Part shown: positions 1 through 11,241 of the stretch, one piece after another | Layout: every line of letters begins with the position of its first letter | How positions within the stretch are numbered: the stretch's first letter is position 1 | Origin: Magnaporthiopsis rhizophila | Lineage: Eukaryota; Ascomycota; Sordariomycetes; Magnaporthales; Magnaporthaceae | Reading direction: 5' to 3' | Assembly (NCBI GenBank): GCA_003049465.1 | Contig: PYSS01000188.1 | Coordinates: 1-45,497, forward strand | Length of the DNA: 45,497 nt | Notes under the pieces: generated by a model | Seen by the model: only the letters and a program-made list of their open reading frames with translations | Database searches by the model: none | What the model was told of the DNA's origin: nothing | Translations under genes and position numbers: made by a program

Positions 1-1386
1 GGGGTAGACATATTGGAAGACTGGCCTTCCTGTCTCGGCTACTTGATCGAAGCGGTTCAATGGACATGCTCAACTCCACCAGGCATGCCCCAGCCAGCCT
101 ATCTGTTGTCTGCAATGCTCTCCTGGTGGGAGCCTTTGTCCGGCCTTTCTCATGGAAGTTCCATGTGCCTATTGTATACCTAGGTGGGTACCTATGTAGA
201 TTCTCTTTATCTCCCGCTTCCCGCCCTGTGTGCCCAGCACGGTACGGGTGACAGAGACTCTCTCGATTTAGTGTTGGGGATCGTTTCCTTACCTCGCACA
301 TACCTCCCAGCAGGTTAGGTTAGGCCGCGTCTCGGTGGTGCAGGTGCTGCCCGAGCGCGTATATCCACCACTGATCTCAGGGCGGAAGCTTTGTGTGGTG
401 CTGTATCTTGTGTTGTGGCTGGTCGGTGGTGTTTCCTCCCCCGTATCCTGTGTTCTGTGTCCTGTGCCCTGGTGGGCAGACCGAGAGGAGAGGCTCCCCG
501 GGGACGAGGGGCTCTGTCCGCCCCGTCCCGTCCCCCAGACCCAGAGTGCCGGCAAGGCTATACGCGGCTTTTTGCTATTGGAGCGTCACATCCGTGAGCG
601 GATTACTTGATGTCACCCCAGCAGGGCGTCTGTCATCGGTGTATACGGGGCCATTTGCAGCAACTCATGACTTTCTAGGCCAAAGAGGAGAAGGCGGGGG
701 AAGGCGGGATGTGGGTTCTGCCTGCGTGTATCGTTTTTGCCCCATGGTTCGAGGTTACGCCAGAACCTTCCGATTCTGGGGGGTCTTCTGGGGGACAAAA
801 AGACACAGACGCAGTGGGTAAGGCATATTGGGTCATCCGTCTTTGGAGGTCGCGATTCATCTTTTGTAACATGTCGGCCGGCGGCTCACATTCGACCGTC
901 AAACATGAACTGTGACAGCCAGGCCATCGCCTTACCAGAAATGGCAAGTTCGCTATATACTTGCAAGTGACAGAGGCACAGAGTCTCTGGACGTGGGGTT
1001 ACTGTAAACAGAATAGATAACATCTCAGATCCAAACTTGGGGCTATGAGTTGGTGCGGGGAGGAGGCTATCTCCTGCGTTTGTTCTGCCACTGGACGATA
1101 TGGGAGGCTGCAGAGGCAAGCCATTGGACTGAAATCGTTGTCATGATGTTCGTTTTATTATGGTGATCTAGCTAGATCAAGAAAACGGCAACTAGATCGA
1201 GAACCAATCGGTTATGGCTACTAGATAGATCAAGAACAGCCCACTGATAGCCCCGATAACACAAGGAAAAAGAGAGGGCAACATCCAAACTCCAGTCCCG
1301 CATCGTCCCTAAACCCTGTCGGCCCTATTCAATACTTTCTCCCCTCTGCTTCTCAGCCCTCGTCTATGTTTCATCAAGGCGGAAGT
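1..1386. other. gene-free left flank
   Basis: No reading frame here has fungal protein character; the open frames are short and overlap on both strands. At about 1160-1240 a CTAGATC-type motif followed by (A/G)AGAA recurs three times within 80 bases, which may be a degenerate short repeat. The stretch lies 3' of the acyl-CoA synthetase gene and probably includes its 3' untranslated region. Confidence 0.5.
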
Positions 1387-3718
1387 CTACAGTTTGGCCT
1401 TGAGCCCAGCAGCTTGCCCCTCAGCCCTCTTCACAAAGTACTCCCTAATCTTCTCCCTCGCCACATCCACAGCAGCCGGGTCCTCGATCGTCGACGGCAC
1501 CGCGACCTCCCTGTCGAACTCGCCGGCCGCTGCGTTCTCGAGCAGGTCGCGCACGACGCGCCTCAGCGTCTTTCCCGAGCGCGTCTTGGGGATCATATGG
1601 ATACCCGTGCTGCCCTGGATCAAACCGCCCAGCGTCGCGATGCCACCGATCTGACCCCGAACCAGCTGCTGGATCTCGGCGAGCAGCTGGGCGTCGGGCA
1701 CGTCGGCGCTCGTCGTCACCAGCGCAAAGGGCAGCTGGCCCTTGAGCGCGTCCGGGATGCCGACGACGCAGGCCTCCGTCACGAGCGGGTGGCTGGTCAC
1801 GGCCTGCTCGAGGGTGCCTGTGCTCAGGCGGTGGGCTGCGACGTTGATGATGTCGTCTAGTGTTGCAGGCACGTGTCAGCTTTCAACACGGAAGGAAAAG
1901 GAAGAGAAAAAAAGGCAGAGGAAAAGGAGAAAGTCCAGGCTTACCCGTCCTGCTCATAATGTGCACATATCCATGCTCGTCAATAACCCCCGCGTCGCCC
2001 GTGTCCAGCCAGCGGCCGCCGAAGCGCTTCATATACCCCCGGTAGAAGCGGTCTTCGTCCTCCCATAGCGTCCGGAACGCGGTGGGCGCCAGGGGCGTGG
2101 CAAAGACGATGTTGCCCATGGAGCCGCGCGGCAGCTCGCGGCCGTCGTCGTCGACGACGCGCACGTCGAACCCGGGCATGGGCTTGCCGGCGCTACCCGG
2201 CTTGATCTCGAGCGGCGGGTGGTCCTTGATGTCGGTCCTGCGGTGCTTTCCCGCGTGCGGCACCAGCGCGATGCCCGAGATCGGGGACCCGGTCTCGCTC
2301 GACCACCAGTTGTCGATGACGAGGGTGTCGTTGGACGCGTACCGCTTTAGCAGGTCTTGATACTGTGGGTGCAGACCTAGTCAGTCAAAAAAGACGTGTC
2401 CAGGGAGCATGGATCGTTCCGGGAACTCTGCCGTCCATACCAGAGATACGATTGCAGGCTCCGACCTCTCTCCGGCGAGGAACAGCGCCCGTAGCGTCTT
2501 CAAGCCGCCACGCTCCCCGACGGCGGCCAGGAACTTGTTCTCCGGGTCGGCCTTGCGGATGGCTCTGAGCGCCGTCGGGGCGGTGAATACCGCATTAACC
2601 TTGTACTCCTCCACCATGCGCCAAAAGGCTCCGGCGTCAGGCGTGCCGACGGGTTTGCCCTCGTAGAGCACCGAGGCCGCGCCTGTCAGGAGAGGGCCGT
2701 ATAGTGTATAACTGTGGGACACGACCCAGCCGATGTCACTAAAGCAGGCCATCTGTCGGCGGTATGGTCAGTAACGGCACCAGTAGCCAATGGGCTTAAA
2801 CATATAGAACGGACATACCACGTCTCCCGGACCATGTATGCCAAAAAGATAGCTGATGGAGAGATGCAGGCCAACCGCGTGCCCAGCGGCGTCCCGCACA
2901 ACCCCCTTAGGCAAGCCGGTCGTGCCACTGGTGTAGATGATATAGACGCCCTCGTTGCTACCGACAGGCACGCACTCGGCAGGTGCCAGGCGCCTGACGC
3001 GCGCAGAGCTGACGAGCTCATTCCAGACGCGCTCGCCCCTGTCTTCTCGCACGGGCTGCCAGAGCAGCTGCTCGCGCTGCCAGACCAAGGTCCGGGGCGG
3101 CTTCCAGGCCGAGGCCTCGATGGCGTCGGACACGAGGTCGCGGTAGGCTATGGGCGCCTTGTTCCCGTCGATGCCGCACGACGCAGTGAGCACGACGGCC
3201 GGCCTGGACGCCTCGATGCGCTGGGCCAGGGCGTTGGCCGCGAAGCCGCCAAAGACGACGGCGTGCACGGCGCCCAGGCGGTTGGCGGCCAGGATGCCCA
3301 CGATGGCGGCGGGGATCATGGGCATGTAGACGAGCACGACGTCGCCGCGCCGCACGCCGCCCTCCTCGCGCAGCACGGCCGCGAGCAGCGACACCTCGTC
3401 GAGCAGCTCGGCGTAGCTGTAGGTGCGCTTGGTGCCGCCCGTCACGGGGCTGTCGTAGATGATGGCGGGGTGGTGGCCGTGGCCGGCGAGCACGTGGCGG
3501 TCGAGGCAGTTGTAGCAGGTCGAGATCTCGCCGCCGGGGAACCACTCCCAGTGGTCGTGCGTCACCCCGCTCCTCTCGAGAGTCTTGGGCATCCGGGCCA
3601 GCACGGCGTCGGGCTGCTTGTGCCAGTGCAGGTGCTCAGCCTGGTGGCCCCAGAAGGCCTCGGGGTCCTCGAGGGAGTGGGCGAGGACCTCGTCCTGCGG
3701 GTGGATGGGGCGGTTCAT
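1387..3718 (-). CDS. short-chain acyl-CoA synthetase (ACSS3/PrpE-like), peroxisomal
   Basis: Predicted AMP-forming acyl-CoA ligase of 699 residues, which activates acetate, propionate or a similar short acid with ATP and CoA. Exons (minus strand) are 3718-2819, 2752-2441, 2362-1945 and 1856-1387. The introns of 66, 78 and 88 nt restore the frame exactly. Visible motifs are the AMP-binding loop YTSGTTGLPKG near residue 260, the NWWSSETG motif near 420, TDDIINVAAHRLSTG near 543 and the catalytic-lysine motif PKTRSGK near 630. The protein ends in AKL, a canonical PTS1, so it is probably peroxisomal. The start was chosen because GCCACCATG is a strong context and an N-terminal 'acetyl-CoA synthetase cap' type sequence follows at once. 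The frame stays open upstream through a low-complexity serine run encoded by a (CGA)n repeat. The length fits the ACSS3/PrpE group. Substrate preference between acetate, propionate and other short acids cannot be read from the sequence. Confidence 0.9.
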
Positions 3719-6135
3719 GGTGGCGGTGCTATGCAAGACTTTCCTAGAGTCCCTTGGGGTGATAATATGCTGTCTCCTGTTGCTAGCTGTACTGCCAACG
3801 GCTACGTGTCGACGATGCTCTCCATGTGAATAGGACCGCGACGACGACGACGACGACGACGACGAGGACAACTCACGGGCTATTATTTGTATTGAAGCCC
3901 AGCACGGAAGTCGAAGCCCGGCGACCACTCGGGTTTTCATCACCGGCGGCAAGCAAAGGAGCCTGCCGGCCGCCGAGGCGGCAGACGCGGGCATCCGGCA
4001 GGGTGAAGGGAAAGCCGGCAGTGTTTCATGCGGGAAGCCTATGCCGCGTGCAGGCAGGTGTGTTATGGGCTAGGGCTACTAGGTACGTATGCACCGGACC
4101 AACCAAGACAAGCAGCACGAGCGGGCCGGTCCTCGTGCCGTGGCAGACACTCGACTTCTCCGTGTGTGCGATCCTCGGCTATCTGGGCCGACTCGATGGG
4201 TTTGAGGCTGATGACGGACATGCCCCTTTTTGCTGGTGACGTTCCCATCCCCCAACCCTCGGTAGCTTCCCCGCATTCCGTTACCCCGGGCCGCGCACCC
4301 TCAACAAAATGCCGAGCTGGGACGACCAATCCATGGACAGCCGCTGCGCCTTGGCTGGTGCTGAAAAGCTTGCGCCAGTCAGCCAAGAATTTAGCCTCGG
4401 TGGTGCGAAGTTGAAAGGAGCAGTGTCTGGGATGAAGAAGAATATTCCAGATTTAGACATTGGGAATATGGATACGTCTCTATTCGAGATGGTGTTCAAT
4501 GTTGCTGACGTGATAAAGACGACATAAAAAGAAATGCAGCAGAGCGTCAGCAACGGCTTTGTAGGATGAGAACCAGCCTCAGTGGCACATATGAATGCGT
4601 GTGCAGTTTTCTTGGGAGAGGGATGAGATTTCGATTTACGATTTACGGGCTGGCGGATGAGTGACCACCAGAGCTCCAGCCGTGAGCTCCAGCCGTGGGT
4701 GGTAGCCATCACCCGGACGCTTCGATTATTTTCCTGCGTCTTATCTGCACCTCCTTCATGAAAGATAAGGCGCCAACTCTTCCTTCGGCTTCCTGGATGA
4801 GCTTGTGTGTGCGCTGACCGCTCGCGGGATCACGCCCCGCCTTACCGCCGAGAAGAAGAAACGAAAAGGAGGGTGACACAGTGCAGTGACGAGACCCTGT
4901 TCTCCTGCTCACCCCATCCCTTTTTTAGAGATGTGCAAATCTCGGTTCCTGCATTAGCGCGCGCTATGAGGTCGGTCACAATCACACTCTGGATGCGTCG
5001 ACGTCGCATCATCAACCCAAGGATGAGAGGAGGAGAAACTAAGACCGCCCAAGATGGACGTGATTGAGCTTTTGAGAGTGAGGAGGATGCGCAAGCTGAT
5101 GAGTGCAAGAGGGCGAGTCATTTCATTTCCTGTTCTCCATGTCGTCGACCCATAGCCCGTGCATTTCATCATCACGCACAGAAAACAAATCACGGGAACC
5201 TCACGTACGTTGAAAATAGGCAGGAGGTAGACCAGTTCACGAGGTCAAAGGTCAAACAGAGTGCAGCATTATATATATCATCCATCATGTTAAACCAGAA
5301 ACTCGAGAAACGAGGACACCCAAAAAGGCAGAGACAGTTGGTGCCGGGTCAAAAATGATCCCTAGCAGCGTTTTTGCTTTGCTCTTAAAACTACGTACTT
5401 GAGAGCTCGAAAAAACGCTAGGTGGAAAGATCCTTAACAGAGATCAAAAAACACCTGGCAGAGAGGTAAGTACATGAGGAAGACAATGAATGAAATCCCA
5501 CCTGGGTGCTCGTCGACACTTGGTCTTATGTACAGAAGTGTATACAGGAAAGTGAACAGGCAGAGCACAAGGTGGAAAAGACAAACAAAGTCTTGTTTTA
5601 CTTGTCGATATTTGGGTGGTGATGGGAAAATGATTCAAGGAGGAACAAAAAGTGTTGCTGTTATTTGGTTTTTGCTGTGAGCAGCAACATCGGCTTCTTG
5701 CGAATTCCACCTCTTTGAACGTTTGAGTGTGAGGGAGATTCCCAGGGTCCACATTACCGCACACACGCGAACACGAAGGATCCCTCCGAGTCTGGAATAT
5801 GGGCTGTGACAAAGAACACCCGCGTGAAAAAACCCCAGTCATTAAATGGCGGACCCATTCCAACAAAAAGATTACCATATCTGCAAAAAAGGCTGCATGC
5901 GCGTGGTCGTTATGCGCGGGCAGAGACAAAACTCCATAGTGCGATGCAGAAAACAAGATTTCCCGACGTATATCCCTCCAGCTCTTTTTCTAGCACTCGT
6001 CGTCATCGTCATTAAAATCGCCGAATTCTTGGTCGTCCCGTGGTGGATATTAGGGCGAGAGCATAGTCGCCAAGGTGGTTGTGATTGTCGGTCAGGAGAC
6101 GGTTGATATCCGGAAAGGTCGATTCAAAAGGCGAT
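3719..6135. other. intergenic: promoter of acyl-CoA synthetase and 3' flank of the GPI protein
   Basis: No supported gene. Near the left end lies a trinucleotide repeat at about 3839-3865. A 72-codon open frame at 4309-4527 (plus) has an acceptable start context but no recognised family and is treated only as a candidate. The right part, about 5000-6135, is relatively AT-rich and would hold the 3' untranslated region of the minus-strand GPI-protein gene. Confidence 0.5.
3839..3865. repeat. (CGA)n trinucleotide microsatellite
   Basis: About nine uninterrupted CGA units lie about 120 bp upstream of the acyl-CoA synthetase start codon, in its promoter or 5' leader. On the gene strand the run reads TCG, and the frame through it encodes a serine stretch in line with the gene. 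A longer N-terminal form is therefore possible but unlikely. Confidence 0.9.
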
Positions 6136-6573
6136 TTACAGGACGAAAGCGGCGACGGCGGCAATGGCAGCAGCGCCCGAGAGGGCGGCGGCCTTGCCGG
6201 CACCGGCGGTGGGGACCGACGCGGGAGGCTTGGTGGGGGTGAAAGAGCCGGTGCCGGCAGGGGGAGCAGGGCCGGTGGGCTTGACCGGGGGAGGGTTGAC
6301 AGGAGCGGTCTGGTTGCAGGTCTTGCACTCAACGATCTTGGAGGTCGTGACGGGCTTGGAGATGGTGCAAGGGCAGTCGGTGATGGTCAGGGTGGTGGCG
6401 CTGGTGACGGTGTAGGTCTTGCCACCGTGGGTGATCTCGGTGGCCACAGGGCAGTAGGTGGTCACGGCCGTGACGACCTCAGTGGTGTAGGTGACACCGG
6501 TGGTGTAGTTGCTGAAGCCAGCAGACACGCCGGAAACGGCGGCAACGGCGACGGCGGCAACGGAGAACTTCAT
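6136..6573 (-). CDS. small GPI-anchored cell-wall protein, Sed1/CCG-6-like
   Basis: Intronless gene of 145 residues. It begins with a signal peptide (MKFSVAAVAVAAVSGVSA). A threonine- and valine-rich domain with the TYCP...GKTYTVT...TTLTITDCPC signature, seen in yeast Sed1-type and filamentous clock-controlled wall proteins, covers residues about 20-85. A proline-rich spacer follows, then an alanine-rich hydrophobic tail (residues about 122-145) that fits a GPI-attachment signal. The protein is expected to be covalently linked to the cell wall or plasma membrane in a structural role. The start at 6573 (GTCAAAATG) is preferred over the upstream in-frame Met, because translation from 6573 places the signal peptide at the N terminus and the upstream sequence reads as a CT/CA-rich leader. 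A TATA-type box lies about 190 bp upstream, as expected for a strongly expressed gene. Confidence 0.85.
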   Translation of the reverse strand: MKFSVAAVAVAAVSGVSAGFSNYTTGVTYTTEVVTAVTTYCPVATEITHGGKTYTVTSATTLTITDCPCTISKPVTTSKIVECKTCNQTAPVNPPPVKPTGPAPPAGTGSFTPTKPPASVPTAGAGKAAALSGAAAIAAVAAFVL

Positions 6574-6759
6574 TTTGACTGGTTGAGGTCGGGTATTAGA
6601 AGAGACTCTAAAGAGCAAGAGGGCTTCGAGTTGCTTGATATTAGGTTTGTAACGAGTGAAATTGACTGAAAAGTCAGGGTAGTATTAGGTTCGAATGAAC
6701 GTGTGTGGGTGAGGAAGGAAAGGAAAAGAGAAGACGGGGAAACAGAGGCGACGCAAATT

Positions 6760-6767
6760 CTTATATA
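6760..6767 (-). promoter_or_regulatory. TATA-box-like element of the GPI-protein gene
   Basis: TATATAAG on the minus strand, about 190 bp upstream of the GPI-protein ATG. Transcription from about 30 bp downstream would give a leader of roughly 150 nt. The sequence there is CA/CT-rich, as is usual for fungal 5' untranslated regions. Confidence 0.55.
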
Positions 6768-9700
6768 CAGCTGGGACGGCCTTTCCATCTCCCGCACAAC
6801 GGGTGGGCTCGCTGCGAGCGAGCGAGCAGCGGGCCCGTGTGTGGACCGGGGGGTCGAGAGCGTCCAGATGAGATGGCATCGCTTGGCCGCCGTTACGAAA
6901 GGGGCGAGCCCGCGAGAGGGACCAGGGGCTAGCACGTAGGGGCAAGGAGGCTCGCCCAGCCCATGTCCATGATAGGCGCCACTCTGCCCACTCTTCCCAC
7001 CCTGCCCGTCCAGCGCCGACGTTACCTCGCGGACGGGGAGCCCATTCCCCTGACCTGGCAAAAATGGAGCACATGTTATTTGACCAAGCGGACAAATCAG
7101 AAGCGACAGCGCCTGGGATGAGAGAAAGGGGTGGTGTGCGTATTTTTCGAAGATTGTGAGCGAAAAAGGGGGTGTGGGCCCCGTCCGGCGCCCAGGTCCA
7201 CCGTTAATCAACCGAAAAAGCAGGGCAGTCCAGCCGAGTTGAGAGGCGACTGGCTGGTGCGTGCTTGCTTGTTGGTCCATCCTGTCGAATGGCAGCAAAT
7301 TACGACAGCACAGCGGGAAGACCAGCCCCTACCACGGTCCTGGCCCAGCTAATCTCGGGTTGTTTGTTGTTGTTTTTTGTTGTTGTTTCTGCGATACGGA
7401 GGCACCGGAGCTAACGACTGACTGACTGTGCTTGTCACACCTTCCCAAACGACACTCCTGGCCGATGCCCTGGCGCCTTGCTCAGACCCACCGAGTTGTT
7501 CCAGTCAAGGGGTCTTACAGAACGCGATGGAGCTGGACGATCCTCAGAATTTGTCCGAGGATTTCGCCATGACAAGCCTGGAGCAAAGGAGAGGCGAAAA
7601 GCATGCCAGCTGGGAAAAAGGAAGCACGTAGGAAGGTGACAAGAAAAAAAAAAAAAAAACCAAGCATGACACGGTAGCAATCAGATTAGCGCCAAAGTTT
7701 CTCAGAAAATTTTGACGCTCGACAGCGAGTCGGTGTGCGGATACATCAACCGAAAGCCACTGAAAACGCCTGCCGTCTGGCAGCGCTTCGCTGGGCTGGA
7801 CGCTACTGGGCGGCTGGACCGATAGTGACTGTCTGGGTTCCACTCCATCTTTCCCCCTACGGCAGGCGGCAACCACATAGCGTAGCGGCCATGTTCTGCA
7901 GGTACCGGCTGGGCAGAAACTCTCACCGTTACCGTCAGCAAGACCTCCCCAGCCATCCAACTCCTTTCCTGTATTTGGGTATTTGGTGGAGCCACAGCGG
8001 AAATGAGACTGGCTGGGAAGGAAGAACCACCAGGCCGTGCGTCAACGACAGGCTACATACCTTACGGGCATGACAGCCAGTTTTGTCACCAAAAAATAAA
8101 AAGTAAGCAAGTGAAAGGAGGAAGGAGAAAATTTCCTGAACCCACGCCTGGACTGTGGCCTGCCGAAGCCCTCGGGGGGCAGGACGGCAATGGAGTAAGA
8201 AAAAAGAAGGAAGATTGTCTCATCCGGGAGAGCAATGCGGCAAGGGGGAAGGCAAGCGGTTCCAGCCCATAACGGCCTCTCCTGTTCTGGCCCGTGAACC
8301 GCCATGGGCCGACACACCCTTGCTTCCCGGCTCGTTTTTTTATATTTTTTATATTTTTTTTTTCTTCTTCTCTGAGGCTGGCTGGCTGCTCCTGTTTCCA
8401 GCTGACGGTGGCTACCAGCAGTCCGACCATCACCGCCACTTCCGTAAGATCAAGGCGGGCGAGAAAAGGGATGTGGATATGCTGAGGGGCGGCCAGCGGA
8501 CCAGGCAGGGAGGCTATTGGCCCGGATCCCAAATGAGCATCCGCAAATGGTCAAGCTTGCCAACGCCACTCGCATCTTTCCAATTCGACTCCATCGATAT
8601 TTTGTTCACCATGAGTCAGCTAGCGAGAGACACACGGCGAACGTGCTGAGGTGTTTTTTGGACGCTGGCTTGGGGCCGGCACTGGCACCGCTATTTGAGG
8701 GGGGCCTTACAAGAATCACCAACAAACAAGTCTCTCCTGACTTGCAACTCTCGATGTCGTTGCCATGTTCACATGCCATCGACGCTTTCTTTCCCACTAT
8801 GGACCCACAAAGATTAGACCGTGGGAGCCAAGAAGGAAACGACGGTGGTCGAATCGTACGGTAATAAACCTATCGCGTATGTACTGTATCCTCCAGTACC
8901 GAACAGCAAAGAGATGAGGGCTCTCGTATCCTGCATCCGGCCCAATTTCGCCAGCCTTGGAAGGATACCCGGCGCCACCCCTGAGAAACGGCCTAAAAAA
9001 GATTTCGTGGATGCGCCCCTTCCAGGGGTTATGTTCCAATCGGAGGATCCAGCCGTCATCCGTCACCCAAGCTAGGACCCAAGCCATCTCTCCTGAGATT
9101 AGCATGGACCGTTTTTTCTGTTTCTTTTCTTTTGCGCGCAATTTCCACATGCATGAGGCGGGAAATAGCCAAGGCGTTCGTTCCCGGGTTCCATCCCAAG
9201 AAAACGGTCATGGTCGGGACGGTTCCGCTGAGCCGATAGGAGGCTATCAGCCTAACCGCCGGCGATGGCGGACGCCCTGCATGTTGGTTGAGTCTGTCAC
9301 GTCACGTTGCGTTTGTTGCTCGTATCTGCATGCTTTGATCGCTGCTCCGCTGTCTGCCAGATGTGTAAGTCGTGAGGTCGAGATGTGAATCTGTGCATTG
9401 AGCTGGGATTGGTGTTAATGTGAATTTCGGAGATCTCGCTAGTGTCACGTGCCCAATATCATCCAGCCTTCCAGCCGAAGCTGTCTTGGTTTGCTAACCC
9501 ATGAATGCCCGGGTTCGTCCTTTGCACTGTATTATCTATACTTGGAATACCTCATGCAGGTCATCTGTCATAGTTGTTCTGCATGCTTCATTCTGTGTTA
9601 TGTTCAACCGTTCCAATAATGCTTACTCACAGCAGTTACGCTCGATGACGTGATGAGGGGAATCTCCAGAATTACCAGAAAAGCAGCCGGTACCTTCAGT

Positions 9701-9963
9701 ACGGAGAGGGACGGAGCTAGAATAGACAGACACTGGAGGCGGCGTAGCCTGCTGTAAATGGAACCAAATCACATGTTTTCCCATCTCTTGATGTGTTGTT
9801 TGTTGAAACATTGACAACAATTTTGATAAATACGAAACAACGAAAAAGTAGCTTGGATGTGGTGGTGGATCTGCGTCGCCCATTAGCTACCCCTCCTTGA
9901 TAAAACAAACAGCATCGAAAACATTCCCCAGGCGACAGAGTACGAGAATTCAGTACGGAGGCA
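6768..9963. other. long gene-free stretch
   Basis: About 3.2 kb with no supported gene on either strand. It contains short homopolymer-rich tracts (A-run near 7645-7660, T-rich run near 8335-8375, GTT-rich run near 7360-7390). The open frames are short and lack splice continuity or recognisable domains. No tRNA or 5S rRNA was noticed. It probably contains distal promoter sequence for the flanking genes. Confidence 0.45.
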
Positions 9964-11055
9964 ATGTCCAAGTTCATGAAGGCCGTTGGTGAGCTGCTCC
10001 GAACCAGCCTGTCTCGGCAGCAACCGTGCACTAACAGTCGAATCCCAGATATCCGGGGCGGCAAGGGCCCGGCCTCGGCCCTCTTCATCAACCCGGAGAC
10101 GCCGCGGCCCACGCCGGGCCCGGGCCAGGCTCTGGTCAAGGTTGTCGCATTCGGGCTCAACCGCATGGACCTGCTCCAGCGCAACGGCGCCTACCCGGTC
10201 CCGCCGCAGGCCCCCGCCACGCTCGGCGTCGAGTTCAGCGGCACCATCGAGTCGCTGCCCTCCCCCTCCGACGATCCGGACGTCGCGTCCCACAGCTTCG
10301 GCGTCGGCGACGCCGTCTTCGGCCTGGCCTACGGCGGCGCCTACGCAGAGTACATCGCCGTCAGCACGCGCATGCTGCTGCGCAAGCCGGCCCACCTGTC
10401 GTTTGAGCAGGCGGCCGGCGTGCCCGAGACGTGGATCACGGCCGCGCAGGCGCTCTTCGTCGTCGGCGGGTTCGAGGCCGGCCAGTCGGTGCTGTGGCAC
10501 GCCGGCGCGTCCGGCGTGTCTATCGCGGGCGCCCAGCTGGCCCGCCGCGCCGGCGCGTCCGCCGTCTACGCCACGGTCGGGTCCGGCGACAAGTGCGCCT
10601 TCGTCAAGAGTGAGCTCGCCGTCGACGCCGCCTTCAATTACAAGACGCAGGACTGGGCCGTCCAGGTGCTCAGGGCCACGGGCGGCAGGGGCGTCGACAG
10701 GATCATAGACTTTGTCGGCGCCGACTACCTGCAGAAGAACCTCGACGCCGCGGCGCCCGAGGCCCGCATCGTTTGCCTCGGCCTGCTGGGCGGGCCCGTG
10801 GTCAAGGAGGTCAACATCGCGCAGCTGCTGTACAAGCGCCTGCGCATCGAGGGCAGCACCCTGAGGGCTCGGGATGTGGCGTACCAGGGCAAGCTGCGCG
10901 ACAGGCTGGAGGAGTACCTGCCCGACTTCGAGTCTGGGAAGCTCAAGGTGTTTATCGACAAGGTGTTTCCTTGGGAGCAGATCCAGGAGGCCCATGAGCT
11001 GCTGGAGAAGAATGTCACGAGAGGTAAGATCATCTGCACCGTCTCGGGAGCTTAG
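9964..11055 (+). CDS. zinc-independent quinone oxidoreductase (PIG3/QOR-like MDR family)
   Basis: NAD(P)H-dependent medium-chain dehydrogenase/reductase of 343 residues. Exon 1 is 9964-9988 and exon 2 is 10049-11055. The 60-nt intron has a GTGAGC donor, a CTAAC branch site and a CAG acceptor, and joining the exons gives MKAVDIRGGKGPASALF, the usual family start. The GroES-like N-terminal half includes NRMDLLQRNGAYPVPPQAP and VEFSGTIE. The nucleotide-binding motif is GASGVSIAGAQLARRAGA near residues 160-178. The C-terminal KVFPWEQIQEAHELLEKN...GKII pattern is typical of TP53I3/PIG3-type quinone reductases. No zinc-ligand cysteine pattern is seen. It would reduce quinones or related electrophiles in the cytosol; the substrate is unknown. 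The 3' end converges on the dienelactone hydrolase gene, 186 bp away. An alternative start is the Met at 9976. Confidence 0.92.
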   Translation: MSKFMKAVGELLRTSLSRQQPCTNSRIPDIRGGKGPASALFINPETPRPTPGPGQALVKVVAFGLNRMDLLQRNGAYPVPPQAPATLGVEFSGTIESLPSPSDDPDVASHSFGVGDAVFGLAYGGAYAEYIAVSTRMLLRKPAHLSFEQAAGVPETWITAAQALFVVGGFEAGQSVLWHAGASGVSIAGAQLARRAGASAVYATVGSGDKCAFVKSELAVDAAFNYKTQDWAVQVLRATGGRGVDRIIDFVGADYLQKNLDAAAPEARIVCLGLLGGPVVKEVNIAQLLYKRLRIEGSTLRARDVAYQGKLRDRLEEYLPDFESGKLKVFIDKVFPWEQIQEAHELLEKNVTRGKIICTVSGA

Positions 11056-11080
11056 AACATGATCTTTGCATTGTAAAAGA

Positions 11081-11109
11081 AAGAAGAAGAAGAAGAAGAA
11101 GAAGAAGAA
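11081..11109. repeat. (GAA)n microsatellite in the convergent 3' intergenic region
   Basis: About nine GAA/AAG units lie directly downstream of the quinone oxidoreductase stop codon, between two convergent genes. Confidence 0.9.
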
Positions 11110-11241
11110 CAAAGCCTAGCTGTTGGTGATGGTCTGCAAGTGTTTATCGCCAAAACTACCAAACAAGTGAAATTCATCATTGCACAAAAGAGACCCTTCT
11201 TCACGCCATGTAACGCCTCATGCCAATTTGTCTTGTCAAAT

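Noticed and set aside
2714..3829. 371-codon plus-strand frame opposite the acyl-CoA synthetase
   Set aside because: It mirrors the GC-rich coding strand of exon 1, whose AMP-binding motifs identify the true strand.
9883..11112. 409-codon minus-strand frame opposite the quinone oxidoreductase
   Set aside because: It is antisense to a clearly recognised MDR gene and includes a poly-Phe start made by the (GAA)n repeat.
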